Made by a program: the position numbers and the translations under genes. A stretch of 64,000 nt of DNA. It comes from a virus. Positions 54,200-61,234 of the stretch are shown here, piece by piece. Each line of letters begins with the position of its first letter. Position 1 is the first letter of the stretch. The stretch spans positions 31,765-95,764 of IMG/VR virus record IMGVR_UViG_3300028920_000004; one strand, 5' to 3'. The notes under the pieces are model-generated. The model did no database searches. It was not told the DNA's origin and worked only from the letters and a program-made list of their open reading frames with translations.

Positions 54200-54865
54200 T
54201 TAAATTGTTAAAGGTTCTCTTTTATCTAAATTAACTTTATGTTTAATTTGTGCTTTTACTTTCTTATTATGTTTCTTTATAGCTTCCTTTATATAATAGT
54301 CTATACTTCTTTGTGCTTTTTTTATCATATCGTCTGTATCTCCAAAAAATCCCCAACAACTATCTATATGTTCTCCTTCTTTATTTTCTGCTACAAATCC
54401 GTAAACTTGTCCACTTAAATAATCATCATAAGTATTTACTTCTCCTTCTAAAACTTTCATAGCCCTTTCTTTTATTCTCTTCGTGATATTCTTTACTCCA
54501 AAATTTCTTTGTATGTCTTCTTTAGTTAGATAAATAAACCCTACTTGTCCACTATCAAACCTTGCATGACCCTGCGGAAGACCACAACCATAAAAACTTC
54601 CTATTTTAAGTCTCAATCCGCTATGGTCGTAAAGATAAAGAGGAGCAATTATAATTGCACCTTCCTTATTTATAAGGTGTTCTCTCAATTCTTCCCAACC
54701 TTCAAACATATCAGACGTTAAATCTGTTTTATCTCCTAAATCATATCTACCATGAAAACATACCATATGCCCGAAATTATCCCATTCTCTAGGATTTTCA
54801 GGATTTTCGTCTAAATGGATTTTTATAACCTGTCCTTTGTATTCTTCTTCTTGTATAGTATACAT
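54200..54865 (-). CDS. conserved phage/plasmid accessory protein
   Basis: 221 residues. Blocks such as NPREWDNFGHMVCFHGRYDLG, IIAPLYLYDHSGLRLKIG, DSGQVGFIYLTKEDI and YDDYLSGQVYGF with SCWGFFGD are, as remembered, shared with a protein found in many mobile elements and phages of unknown function. GC content is a little above its neighbours. No catalytic residues can be named. Confidence 0.75.
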   Translation of the reverse strand: MYTIQEEEYKGQVIKIHLDENPENPREWDNFGHMVCFHGRYDLGDKTDLTSDMFEGWEELREHLINKEGAIIIAPLYLYDHSGLRLKIGSFYGCGLPQGHARFDSGQVGFIYLTKEDIQRNFGVKNITKRIKERAMKVLEGEVNTYDDYLSGQVYGFVAENKEGEHIDSCWGFFGDTDDMIKKAQRSIDYYIKEAIKKHNKKVKAQIKHKVNLDKREPLTI

Positions 54866-54866
54866 A

Positions 54867-55064
54867 TTATTTTATCCTTTCTAATTCCCTTTCATTATAT
54901 TCTAGTTGTAATTCGTTATCATTATAGTTTTTATATCCTTTAAACCCATTTTCCAATATTTGTCCTAAATACCACACATCATTAATATTTATGTTGTCTT
55001 TGATATTTACAATATCATCTTCTACTAAACTTAATATTATGCTTTGTCTTTTCAATTCATTCAT
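54867..55064 (-). CDS. hypothetical protein, 65 aa
   Basis: Begins MNELKRQSIILSLVEDDIVN and contains NDVWYLGQILENGFKGYKNY. Small alpha/beta protein, unknown. Overlaps the next gene's stop by 8 bp. Confidence 0.6.
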   Translation of the reverse strand: MNELKRQSIILSLVEDDIVNIKDNININDVWYLGQILENGFKGYKNYNDNELQLEYNERELERIK

Positions 55065-55182
55065 TTCTTCCTCCTATTATAGTTATATATTGTTGATAAT
55101 CGGGATTATTTTCTTCTTCGACTTCCTTAATAAGAAGGTTTTGTATTTCGTTTTCTTCTTGTTCTCTTTCAAGCCAATTCAT
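55057..55182 (-). CDS. small acidic protein, 41 aa
   Basis: AAGGATAAATT precedes the ATG at 55182. MNWLEREQEENEIQNLL continues to YITIIGGRNE. Helical and acidic. Unknown function. Confidence 0.58.
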   Translation of the reverse strand: MNWLEREQEENEIQNLLIKEVEEENNPDYQQYITIIGGRNE

Positions 55183-55214
55183 AATTTATCCTTATTTTAA
55201 ATTTGTTAATTTTT

Positions 55215-55391
55215 TTATTTTATATATGTTAAACAAATCCAAATCCATAACATAATTATACAAATGTAATTTACTTTTACCCATGAAGGAAAATTAAGTT
55301 CTATTTTAAAATCGTTTTCTATAAAATTAACCAAAGGAGGTATTGTTTTAATAAATAATATTCCACCAAAAATATAAAATATCCAATTCAT
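55215..55391 (-). CDS. small membrane protein, 58 aa
   Basis: AAAGGATAAAATAAA precedes the ATG at 55391. Two hydrophobic segments (WIFYIFGGILFIKTI and YICIIMLWIWICLTYI) flank a polar loop. Function unknown. Confidence 0.65.
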   Translation of the reverse strand: MNWIFYIFGGILFIKTIPPLVNFIENDFKIELNFPSWVKVNYICIIMLWIWICLTYIK

Positions 55392-55397
55392 TTTATT

Positions 55398-55562
55398 TTA
55401 TCCTTTCCATACATTTACATTTAATTCCCAATAAATTTTATATTCTCCATTATACAAATGTCCAGAAGTATATCCTTCTGCTATTTGTTTTGTTATTTCT
55501 TCTCTATCTAATTCTGTTAATTTATGATAATTATTTTCAAATTCAATTTTCTTTTTAGGCAT
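55398..55562 (-). CDS. small protein, 54 aa
   Basis: AGAAAGGAATAAAAA precedes the ATG at 55562; the promoter at 55590 lies just upstream, so it is the first gene of its transcript. KLTELDREEITKQIAEGYTS and GHLYNGEYKIYWELNV: an alpha/beta mini protein known in form from other phages (Y.SG...G.....W.L). Unknown function. Confidence 0.65.
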   Translation of the reverse strand: MPKKKIEFENNYHKLTELDREEITKQIAEGYTSGHLYNGEYKIYWELNVNVWKG

Positions 55563-55589
55563 TTTTTATTCCTTTCTATTTTCAAAATA

Positions 55590-55645
55590 AGTATATCATA
55601 TTATATTGTATTTGTCAAGAGGAAATTTCTTACTATTTTATTCTT
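55590..55645 (-). promoter_or_regulatory. sigma70-type promoter with upstream element
   Basis: Minus strand: AAGAATAAAATAG (55633-55645), 14 bp, TTGACA (55613-55618), 17-bp spacer, TATACT (55590-55595). Identical upstream element to the promoters at 46590 and 61235. Confidence 0.88.
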
Positions 55646-55647
55646 AA

Positions 55648-55704
55648 TCATTTTTCTAATATATTTCCAAGTATTGTTTCTTTTTTTAATAGTTTATGTA
55701 TCAT
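55648..55704 (-). CDS. possible 18-aa peptide
   Basis: AAGGAATAAAAG precedes an ATG opening 18 codons (MIHKLLKKETILGNILEK). It ends just upstream of the promoter element at 55645. Good translation signal, otherwise no support. Confidence 0.35.
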   Translation of the reverse strand: MIHKLLKKETILGNILEK

Positions 55705-55725
55705 CTTTTATTCCTTTCTTATATA

Positions 55726-55896
55726 TTATTTTATATTAATTTTTTCAATAAATTTAACACAAGAAAAATCTTTTTCTTCCACTTTCCATGCTTTTGATAA
55801 TAGAGTATTACAATTATCACATTTTTCTCCATATTTATTGAGTACATCTGTATATTCTTTTCCGCAATTTTCACAATACATTATTCTATATTTCAT
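55726..55896 (-). CDS. zinc-ribbon protein, 56 aa
   Basis: AAAGGAAAATAAAAA precedes the ATG at 55896. MYCENCGKEYTD and KCDNCNTLLSK form a ribbon; a final Cys (DFSCVKF) may be extra. Overlaps the previous gene by 11 bp. Confidence 0.72.
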   Translation of the reverse strand: MKYRIMYCENCGKEYTDVLNKYGEKCDNCNTLLSKAWKVEEKDFSCVKFIEKINIK

Positions 55897-56275
55897 TTTT
55901 TATTTTCCTTTCTCTGTTATATATACTTTCATTTAGAGTATAATGCCTATCTTCTTTTAAATTCAAATATATAGTTATTATTGACTTGACATTATTTATT
56001 ACAAGAATAATATCAAAAATTTCATTATAAGCTAACCTAAAACAAGCCTTAATTATTATATTATTTTCTTCATAATACTCAAAAATATTTCCAACTCTTA
56101 ATTGCCTTTCCTTAATATATAGTAATAGACCTGTTTTATCTATATTCCTATATTTCAAATTGTCAAGAGTATGTTTAGTAAACTGCCATTGTTTATTATT
56201 AAGATTATCACAAAAAGCGGATAATCTTTCTTGGTTATTTATAGGAAAGTATATTTTTTTATGGTATCGTTTCAT
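55886..56275 (-). CDS. RelE/DUF4258-like protein
   Basis: 129 residues. QWQFTKHTLDNLKYRNID, VGNIFEYYEENNIIIKACFR and IFDIILVINNVKSIITIYLN have the helix-then-sheet order of RelE/BrnT/DUF4258 toxins (H..er...R.i ... v.vvy). No antitoxin is obvious nearby. Could be an RNase-fold protein without toxin role. Tentative. Confidence 0.5.
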   Translation of the reverse strand: MKRYHKKIYFPINNQERLSAFCDNLNNKQWQFTKHTLDNLKYRNIDKTGLLLYIKERQLRVGNIFEYYEENNIIIKACFRLAYNEIFDIILVINNVKSIITIYLNLKEDRHYTLNESIYNRERKIKNEI

Positions 56276-56338
56276 AATATTTTAACCCTCATAATCTGGA
56301 TAATCATATTCATATATCTGTTCAATTATCCCTTTCTC

Positions 56339-57202
56339 TTAATTTTGTCTATAAATATAATAAGTCTCTCCGTTTACTTCTTCCTCATCTTCGCTACTGT
56401 CATATCTATTGAGACAATTACCCCTTCCATTAATTCTTGCGTCTTCTTTCCATGCTTCCCTATCGAAATATTTTTCGACGTGTTCGGGTATCTCTAAACA
56501 TTCGTCAATATAACTTTCAAGCTGTTCATCTTCTTTTTCGTCGGCTTCATCATCAGTACAGACAAGATATTCCTGTCCTGCGTATTCGTAAAGGCAATCT
56601 CCATAATCACTTTCTTTTATATCTTCCTGTGCTTCATAAGGAGATATTTGTAAATGTTTTCCCAATGCGATAATTTTTTCATCTTCAATATCTTCCCAAG
56701 ATATATCGTTATCTTGGTTTATTTCTCTTTCTGCGTTTTCTATATTTTCAATAGCATTACATATATTGTTTATTTCTTCCTCTATATTGTCGGGCAAAGG
56801 TCTATATAGCCAAGATGTTCCGTATTTATACCCACAAATCGGACAAGCCTTGCCTAAAAATCCTTTTTCATGGTCTTTTGGATATACCCAAGAAGCCAAT
56901 ATACCTTTTTCGTCTCTATTTGCATGAGAATTTGGCAATTCTTCGGGATTTATTCTTATATCTTGCCATTTATCTTGATGAATACAACCTGCGTTCATAT
57001 CGTTTAAATGATATTTTTTCCAAAGGTCTATCAATGCGTTTTGAGGTTCATTTTTAGGTTCGATACTATCTAAACATTGCCCCATACTTCCTTTATATTC
57101 ACCGCTTGCAGAAAATACTAGTCCTTTTTCCTGCTGTTCAAGATTAACTTCTACAACTGCTAAATTACCTTTTTTGTCTTTAAATTTTACTATTCTTTTC
57201 AT
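56339..57202 (-). CDS. conserved phage/plasmid accessory protein
   Basis: 287 residues. NALIDLWKKYHLNDMNAGCIHQDKW, LGKACPICGYKYGTSWLYRPLP and the ending DARINGRGNCLNRYD with EEEVNGETYYIYRQN belong, as remembered, to a large family of mobile-element proteins of unknown function. The CPIC...CGY part may bind zinc. GC is higher than nearby genes. After its TAA the frame continues open for 18 codons (EKGIIEQIYEYDYPDYEG). AGGAGATTTTAAAA precedes the ATG. Confidence 0.8.
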   Translation of the reverse strand: MKRIVKFKDKKGNLAVVEVNLEQQEKGLVFSASGEYKGSMGQCLDSIEPKNEPQNALIDLWKKYHLNDMNAGCIHQDKWQDIRINPEELPNSHANRDEKGILASWVYPKDHEKGFLGKACPICGYKYGTSWLYRPLPDNIEEEINNICNAIENIENAEREINQDNDISWEDIEDEKIIALGKHLQISPYEAQEDIKESDYGDCLYEYAGQEYLVCTDDEADEKEDEQLESYIDECLEIPEHVEKYFDREAWKEDARINGRGNCLNRYDSSEDEEEVNGETYYIYRQN

Positions 57203-57222
57203 TTTTAAAATCTCCTTTACTT

Positions 57223-57240
57223 CTTCCTATATATAGGAAG
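57223..57240. repeat. 18-bp perfect palindrome
   Basis: CTTCCTATATATAGGAAG, 20 bp upstream of the gene starting at 57202. It could be an operator or fold in the leader RNA. The half TATATATAGGAAGG also occurs at 58101-58114 and 58722-58735. Confidence 0.6.
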
Positions 57241-57245
57241 GTCTA

Positions 57246-57431
57246 TTATAAAGAATTGTTATATAAATCATTTCCTCTTGCTATTGCTTCTTGTTCTCCT
57301 GTTAGTTCTATAATCCTGGTGCTTATATGTTCTTTACTTGCAAGATTATACTTTTTAATAACTTCAAGAGCATTTTTACCTTTAACTATTGTTTGAGTTC
57401 CGTCTTTAAATTTTAATCTAAAATATTTCAT
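57246..57431 (-). CDS. hypothetical protein, 61 aa
   Basis: The start is placed at 57431, where AAAGGTTGGAATTA precedes the ATG; the longer frame overlaps the upstream gene. YFRLKFKDGTQTIVKGKNAL then EHISTRIIELTGEQEAIARG: a small alpha/beta protein of the type common in phage accessory regions. Unknown. Confidence 0.62.
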   Translation of the reverse strand: MKYFRLKFKDGTQTIVKGKNALEVIKKYNLASKEHISTRIIELTGEQEAIARGNDLYNNSL

Positions 57432-57994
57432 TAATTCCAACCTTTCTTTATACTTCCTTCTTTTCCATATTCTAAATGCCAACCTTTAGTTTTACTTCTA
57501 TATTTTCTTATAGTAACTTTTTTATCATCTTTTGCGTAAACTGTACCTTTAGAGGCAGATGTACCTCCTATAAAATTCGGAGCATTTATTATAACTTTTT
57601 CTCCTACATTTATATTTTCAACTTCTTTGCTTCCTAGTATATGCCTTTTTAAGTCAAGTCTTACTTTATCATTAAATTTTTCTTTGATTTTTATTGCGTG
57701 TTCCTCTATTATATAAGGAAGGCAAAAATTACCATGATAAGTTGCTTTACTTATATTATGGTCTTTATATTGTTTTAGGTTATTTTCTTTTATAAATTCC
57801 TGTAATTCTTTTTCTGTTTCTTTATCATAATAATTTACTCTAACAAGGTTTATACCTTCTTTCTTAATTTTTTGTGTTAAAATTTCATTTTCGTATATTC
57901 TGTTTATCTCTTCTTCTGATTTTTCTTTTAGAATGTTTTGCATATATTCACCTTGATATTTTTTTAAACTTAAAAGATATTGTCTTTTATTCAT
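57431..57994 (-). CDS. hypothetical protein, 187 aa
   Basis: Helical N-terminal two thirds (SEEEINRIYENEILTQKIKK) and a beta-rich C-terminal part (VGEKVIINAPNFIGGTSASK, KVTIRKYRSKTKGWHLEYG). First leftward gene after the promoter at 58029. No family recognised. Confidence 0.68.
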   Translation of the reverse strand: MNKRQYLLSLKKYQGEYMQNILKEKSEEEINRIYENEILTQKIKKEGINLVRVNYYDKETEKELQEFIKENNLKQYKDHNISKATYHGNFCLPYIIEEHAIKIKEKFNDKVRLDLKRHILGSKEVENINVGEKVIINAPNFIGGTSASKGTVYAKDDKKVTIRKYRSKTKGWHLEYGKEGSIKKGWN

Positions 57995-58028
57995 AATTTA
58001 TTTTCCTTTCTTTTGTATATTCAAGTAT

Positions 58029-58057
58029 ATTATACCATACTTTTTTAATTTTGTCAA
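58029..58057 (-). promoter_or_regulatory. sigma70-type promoter, leftward
   Basis: Minus strand -35 TTGACA (58052-58057), 17-bp spacer, -10 TATAAT (58029-58034). Drives the gene starting at 57994. No clear copy of the upstream 13-mer. Confidence 0.85.
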
Positions 58058-58261
58058 GAGCATATTGAAAAAATTTTTAAAATTTTTTTCTTCTCTATAT
58101 TATATATAGGAAGGTACGACCATTTTTATATTCGTATATTGCAGTTTAAAAAGTGCTGACGTTTTTCATATTGCCATATTGCCGAAAATATACTCTTAAC
58201 ATACTTTTTAAACCACTTTTCAAAGAGCTTTTTAAAGGTTTTTTAAAACTTTTTCCGTCCA

Positions 58262-58317
58262 AGTATAACACAAAAATATAAATTTGTCAAGAGATAAAAT
58301 CTTGCTTTTTTATAGCT
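58262..58317 (-). promoter_or_regulatory. second leftward sigma70-type promoter
   Basis: Minus strand: AGCTATAAAAAAG (58305-58317, partial match to the 13-mer), 14 bp, TTGACA (58285-58290), 17-bp spacer, TATACT (58262-58267). Located 230 bp upstream of the first leftward promoter. Confidence 0.78.
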
Positions 58318-58331
58318 AACTTTTTAAAATT

Positions 58332-58386
58332 AAGAATTAAAAAGTTAGATGTTAAGACTTGATTTTTTTTATATATATGGTATACT
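58332..58386 (+). promoter_or_regulatory. rightward promoter with upstream element
   Basis: AAGAATTAAAAAG (58332-58344), 14 bp, -35 TTGATT (58359-58364), 16-bp spacer, -10 TATACT (58381-58386). Drives 58408 and following genes up to the terminator at 60495. Confidence 0.72.
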
Positions 58387-58407
58387 TGTAGTGAATAGGA
58401 GAGTAAA

Positions 58408-58563
58408 ATGAGATATAAAAGACGCTGTAATTGGTGTGGCAAAAAGACAGAAGATTATATTTCTACCCCTTTAGGAGTATGTTGTGACAAATGTCATAGT
58501 AAAATAATTAATAAAGCAATAAAGAATAGAAAGGACACTAATGAAAAAGCGAAAACGTGGTAG
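58408..58563 (+). CDS. small zinc-finger protein, 51 aa
   Basis: ATAGGAGAGTAAA precedes the ATG. RRCNWCGKKTED and GVCCDKCHSKI give a CxxC...CxxC finger similar to HNH-adjacent knuckles. First rightward gene after the divergent region, so perhaps an early regulator. Confidence 0.72.
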   Translation: MRYKRRCNWCGKKTEDYISTPLGVCCDKCHSKIINKAIKNRKDTNEKAKTW

Positions 58564-58591
58564 ACCTAAAGGAAGTAAAAAGAAGGAGTAA
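58541..58591 (+). CDS. AT-hook micro-peptide, 16 aa
   Basis: AAAGGACACTA precedes an ATG opening MKKRKRGRPKGSKKKE and a stop. It is essentially a bare AT-hook (RGRP core flanked by Lys/Arg) and matches the N-terminus of the protein at 51487. It overlaps the zinc-finger gene end by 23 bp in another frame. Confidence 0.6.
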   Translation: MKKRKRGRPKGSKKKE

Positions 58592-58597
58592 AAAATC

Positions 58598-58849
58598 ATG
58601 AATAACTTATTATTAAATATAATGATGATAATATATAGAATAATAGAATATACAGACGGAGAGAAAGGATTACATATAATAAGCTATCGAACCGCCGAAA
58701 AAGTGAAGCTATCTATACTCTTATATATAGGAAGGCAAGAGGACGTCCAAAGTCTAAAAGATAGAATTTTAAATGATATAAATGAAATAACCTCTTGTAA
58801 TAAAATAAGCAAAAGTCAAGCAAATTATAAAAAAGATACATTACTATAA
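58598..58849 (+). CDS. hypothetical protein, 83 aa
   Basis: AAGGAG precedes the ATG. Hydrophobic N-terminus (NNLLLNIMMIIYRIIEYTD) then polar helix (QSLKDRILNDINEITSCNK). Contains one copy of TATATATAGGAAGG in its coding DNA. Unknown. Confidence 0.6.
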   Translation: MNNLLLNIMMIIYRIIEYTDGEKGLHIISYRTAEKVKLSILLYIGRQEDVQSLKDRILNDINEITSCNKISKSQANYKKDTLL

Positions 58850-58869
58850 TATAGGAAGGAGCAAAAAAA

Positions 58870-59127
58870 ATGTTACTTGATTGGGCGAAAACAGAAAACG
58901 GACAAAAAGAAGCGAGTAATTTAATTTGTAATTTGCAAAAATATAGTATAAAAAAATATGCAGGTGAAAAAATAACTTCTGATAATTTTTTAAAATATGA
59001 GTTATCTTTTTGTAAATATAAATTGAATGGTAAAATATACAAAGGCTTTTTTACTAAAAAAGATATAAATGATATTTTTAAAATCCTTGATTATTACCCT
59101 GGACATATAATATCTTTAACTGGATAA
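58870..59127 (+). CDS. hypothetical protein, 85 aa
   Basis: Starts MLLDWAKTENGQKEASNLIC and has YELSFCKYKLNGKIYKGFF with a final helix. AGGAAGGAGC about 10 bases upstream. No family recognised. Confidence 0.62.
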   Translation: MLLDWAKTENGQKEASNLICNLQKYSIKKYAGEKITSDNFLKYELSFCKYKLNGKIYKGFFTKKDINDIFKILDYYPGHIISLTG

Positions 59128-59133
59128 TAAAAA

Positions 59134-59289
59134 ATGAATACTAATAATTCAAACCATGCTAGAGGCTATAAAATAAGACGTAAAAATCATTATATAGATA
59201 CACCTTGGATTATTACATCTTGCAAAAGTATATATAAAAAAAGTATAAATAGAGGACATAAAACCGTATTAATTAAAAAGAAGGGATAA
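59134..59289 (+). CDS. small basic protein, 51 aa
   Basis: GGATAATAAAAA precedes the ATG. NHARGYKIRRKNHYIDTPWI, then INRGHKTVLIKKK. Strongly basic and probably nucleic-acid-binding; unknown. Confidence 0.6.
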   Translation: MNTNNSNHARGYKIRRKNHYIDTPWIITSCKSIYKKSINRGHKTVLIKKKG

Positions 59290-59295
59290 AAGACT

Positions 59296-60000
59296 ATGAA
59301 AAAAAATAAAAGTCAGATTTTGGAAGGTATAACGGAGGATATAAAATCTTCAAAATTTATTGCCAATAATACATTAATGATACATTACAAAAATGGTATA
59401 ACCGCTTATAGATTACACAATACGGATATAATCCGTATAAATACCAGTAATGGCAATATAACTTTAAATAATGGAGGATATAAAACATCTACCACAAAAA
59501 ACCGTATAAATCAGTTTACACCTTCAAATTTTTATTTATACCAAAAAAATCATATATGGTATATAAACACTCTAAAAGAAAAGTTTAGTTTTTATAATGG
59601 TATTACTTTTGATTTACAAGGCAATTTATTATCAGAAAATAAAACGGTAAACATTAAAGAAGTAAACAAAATCAAAAAAAGTATAAAAAAATATGTAAAT
59701 TTAATTGATAAATGCGAAAAAATCCCTGTACCTTCTAATGGTGATTGCTGGTATTGTTCAATGAAAGTTCAAAATACAGGTAAAAATTTAGGGGATAAAA
59801 TCCAAAATATCGACCATTTAAAATCCCATATAAAAGAAAATTATTTACATGGCAGTATTTTATATAATGCCATGATAGAATACGGTTATAACACTTATCA
59901 AATAGGAATACATTATAATATAAATTCAAGAGATACCTTTAAACGTGCATTAAAAAAATACTTATATAAAAGATTATTAAAGGATAATTTCAATGTATAG
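59296..60000 (+). CDS. conserved phage protein, 234 aa
   Basis: TLMIHYKNGITAYRLHNTDII, NGNITLNNGGYKTSTTKNRIN and a second half with GDCWYCSMK and DHLKSHIKENYLHGSILYNAM. The first blocks (LHxTxI ... GGxxTxTTKxRIN) are, as remembered, a recurrent phage domain of unknown function. The CWYC and distal His could bind zinc. AAGGGATAAAAGACT precedes the ATG. Confidence 0.72.
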   Translation: MKKNKSQILEGITEDIKSSKFIANNTLMIHYKNGITAYRLHNTDIIRINTSNGNITLNNGGYKTSTTKNRINQFTPSNFYLYQKNHIWYINTLKEKFSFYNGITFDLQGNLLSENKTVNIKEVNKIKKSIKKYVNLIDKCEKIPVPSNGDCWYCSMKVQNTGKNLGDKIQNIDHLKSHIKENYLHGSILYNAMIEYGYNTYQIGIHYNINSRDTFKRALKKYLYKRLLKDNFNV

Positions 60001-60241
60001 AATATATACAGAAAATACAAAAATAAAAACTATAAAAAGACTATGTAATAATAACTTAAATGGATATACTTTAATAAAAAGTCAAGGTATATGGCAAGGA
60101 AAAGAAGAAAAAAGCATAATAATTGAAGTTGAAGGAGCAAGGAAAAAACAAATGATACATTTATCAAAGTTATTAAAAAAAGCACTAAAACAGGAAGTAA
60201 TCTTACTGCAAGAATTAAAAACAAAAAATCAACTAATATAA
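59993..60241 (+). CDS. conserved small phage protein, 82 aa
   Basis: MYRIYTENTKIKTIKRLC, FTLxx-like YTLIKSQGIWQGKEEKSIII and a helical end. The core (G.W.GK.E.S..IEV) is common in phage accessory regions; ferredoxin-like fold is likely. Overlaps the previous gene by 8 bp, so translationally coupled. Confidence 0.7.
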   Translation: MYRIYTENTKIKTIKRLCNNNLNGYTLIKSQGIWQGKEEKSIIIEVEGARKKQMIHLSKLLKKALKQEVILLQELKTKNQLI

Positions 60242-60273
60242 CCATATAAAAGAAGGGATAAAGGTGATATAAT

Positions 60274-60381
60274 ATGTTAAGTCTAGGGGCTATTATCGCA
60301 AGAAATAATGTTACAAAGGCCAAGAGAAGGGAAACCGCAAAGCATATACAGAGGCAACAAAAAGAAAACAAAAAAAAATAA
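60274..60381 (+). CDS. small basic protein, 35 aa
   Basis: AAAGGTGATATAAT precedes the ATG at 60274. MLSLGAIIARNNVTKAKRRE followed by a Lys/Gln-rich end. Unknown function. Confidence 0.55.
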   Translation: MLSLGAIIARNNVTKAKRRETAKHIQRQQKENKKK

Positions 60382-60417
60382 AAAAATTAATAAAGTAGGT
60401 AATAAAGGAGAATAATA

Positions 60418-60462
60418 ATGAGTAGAAGAGAGAGAGAAGGGAGATTAAAGAAAAAGAAGTAA
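60418..60462 (+). CDS. basic micro-peptide, 14 aa
   Basis: AAAGGAGAATAATA, a strong ribosome site, precedes the ATG of MSRREREGRLKKKK. It is the last ORF before the terminator. Too short to judge, but the translation signal is among the best in the region. Confidence 0.45.
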   Translation: MSRREREGRLKKKK

Positions 60463-60494
60463 AAAACATTCATATATAATATCATAAGAAACAT

Positions 60495-60534
60495 AAAAAG
60501 AAGTCAAGACCTAAAAATCTTGACTTCTTTTTTT
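60495..60534 (+). terminator. strong intrinsic terminator
   Basis: A 15-bp perfect stem, AAAAAGAAGTCAAGA (60495-60509) with TCTTGACTTCTTTTT (60518-60532), loop CCTAAAAA, run of T on the 3' side (from 60528 onward). It ends the rightward transcript that starts at 58386. The A-rich 5' flank makes it partly bidirectional. Confidence 0.92.
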
Positions 60535-60538
60535 TTAT

Positions 60539-61234
60539 ACTTGAATAAATAACCATAAAATTTATAAATATATCTAGAAAAAAATATCCCTAAATATATG
60601 CTTAAACTATATCATAGAAGCAATAAAGGAAGAATGTATTACTAATAATAAGTATATAATTATGGAGTAATTAAAGATAAGGGAAAAAGAAAAAAACGAT
60701 TTTCACTTAATAGATATTGAAAAATCCTACTTTGTATATGGCTTTTTGATATAATAGGGTATTATAGTAGCATAGACTTTCAATCATAGCAACCACTTAC
60801 GATAGAATAGGCCAGGGGTTTATTTTAGCGTAAAGTATATATAAGTATAAATATACTACTACTATCTCCTATTAACACCCCTATAAAAAGCCTTGAACCC
60901 TATGCGAAATGCCTTGTAGCGGAACTTTTTTACTCTTTTTAGGGTATTTTAAGCATATTTAAGCCTTTTTTAAGATTAATGGGGGATTTATAGATATTAC
61001 CATAAAAATGTCCTATAGGGGTTACTATTAGCAAATATAGGGTATATAAGAAAGGGTTTAAGGCTTATTTTTTAAGGGTAAGAGATAAGAGGTAAATTAT
61101 AGTTTATTACTATTATAGTAGTAATTAATAATTGGGAGATTTATCAGAATTAGTGATAATATTATCACTGTAAGTGATATGAGGTTCGACCCGATATTTT
61201 CGGTGTCGTAAGGCGGTAAATTGGTGGTAAAGTT
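60539..61234. other. about 700 bp noncoding, repeat-rich region (origin candidate)
   Basis: No ORF above about 20 codons with a ribosome site. It contains TAGGGTAT at 60755-60762, 60940-60947 and 61038-61045, several AAGGCTTATTTTTTAA / AAGCCTTTTTTAA-like inverted segments, TACTATTATAGTAG, a palindrome at 61152 and a GC-richer hairpin CGACCCGA...TCGGTGTCG (about 61185-61206). It lies between a terminator and a promoter. A replication origin or a noncoding RNA locus is possible. Confidence 0.6.
61152..61169. repeat. 18-bp perfect palindrome AGTGATAATATTATCACT
   Basis: Perfect dyad centred at 61160/61161, followed by a further half site AAGTGAT (about 61171-61178). Typical of a dimeric repressor operator. 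It lies about 95 bp upstream of the -35 box of the rightward promoter at 61262. Confidence 0.75.

Larger units (their letters stand above)
57995..58407. promoter_or_regulatory. divergent control region between leftward and rightward blocks
   Basis: 413 bp without a convincing gene. It holds two leftward promoters (58029-58057 and 58262-58317), one rightward (58332-58386), tandem ATATTGCC units (about 58161-58175), CTTTTTAAA-type repeats and one copy of TATATATAGGAAGG. A transcript from the second leftward promoter would cover about 200 nt before the first gene's own promoter and could be a leader or small RNA; the longest frame in it is 18 codons. Confidence 0.7.

Noticed and set aside
56159-56190. 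TTGACA box inside the RelE-like gene (minus strand)
   Set aside because: No suitable -10 hexamer at 16-18 bp, and it lies within coding sequence.
23315-57113. Plus-strand open frames inside the leftward block (for example 24204-24656, 33315-33605, 45571-45897, 49389-50005)
   Set aside because: They lie opposite well-supported minus-strand genes, have Ser/Phe/Ile/Leu-biased shadow composition and lack ribosome sites.
61185-61215. tRNA T-arm-like GGTTCGACCCGA
   Set aside because: No acceptor, D or anticodon stems can be drawn around it; treated as a simple hairpin in the noncoding region.
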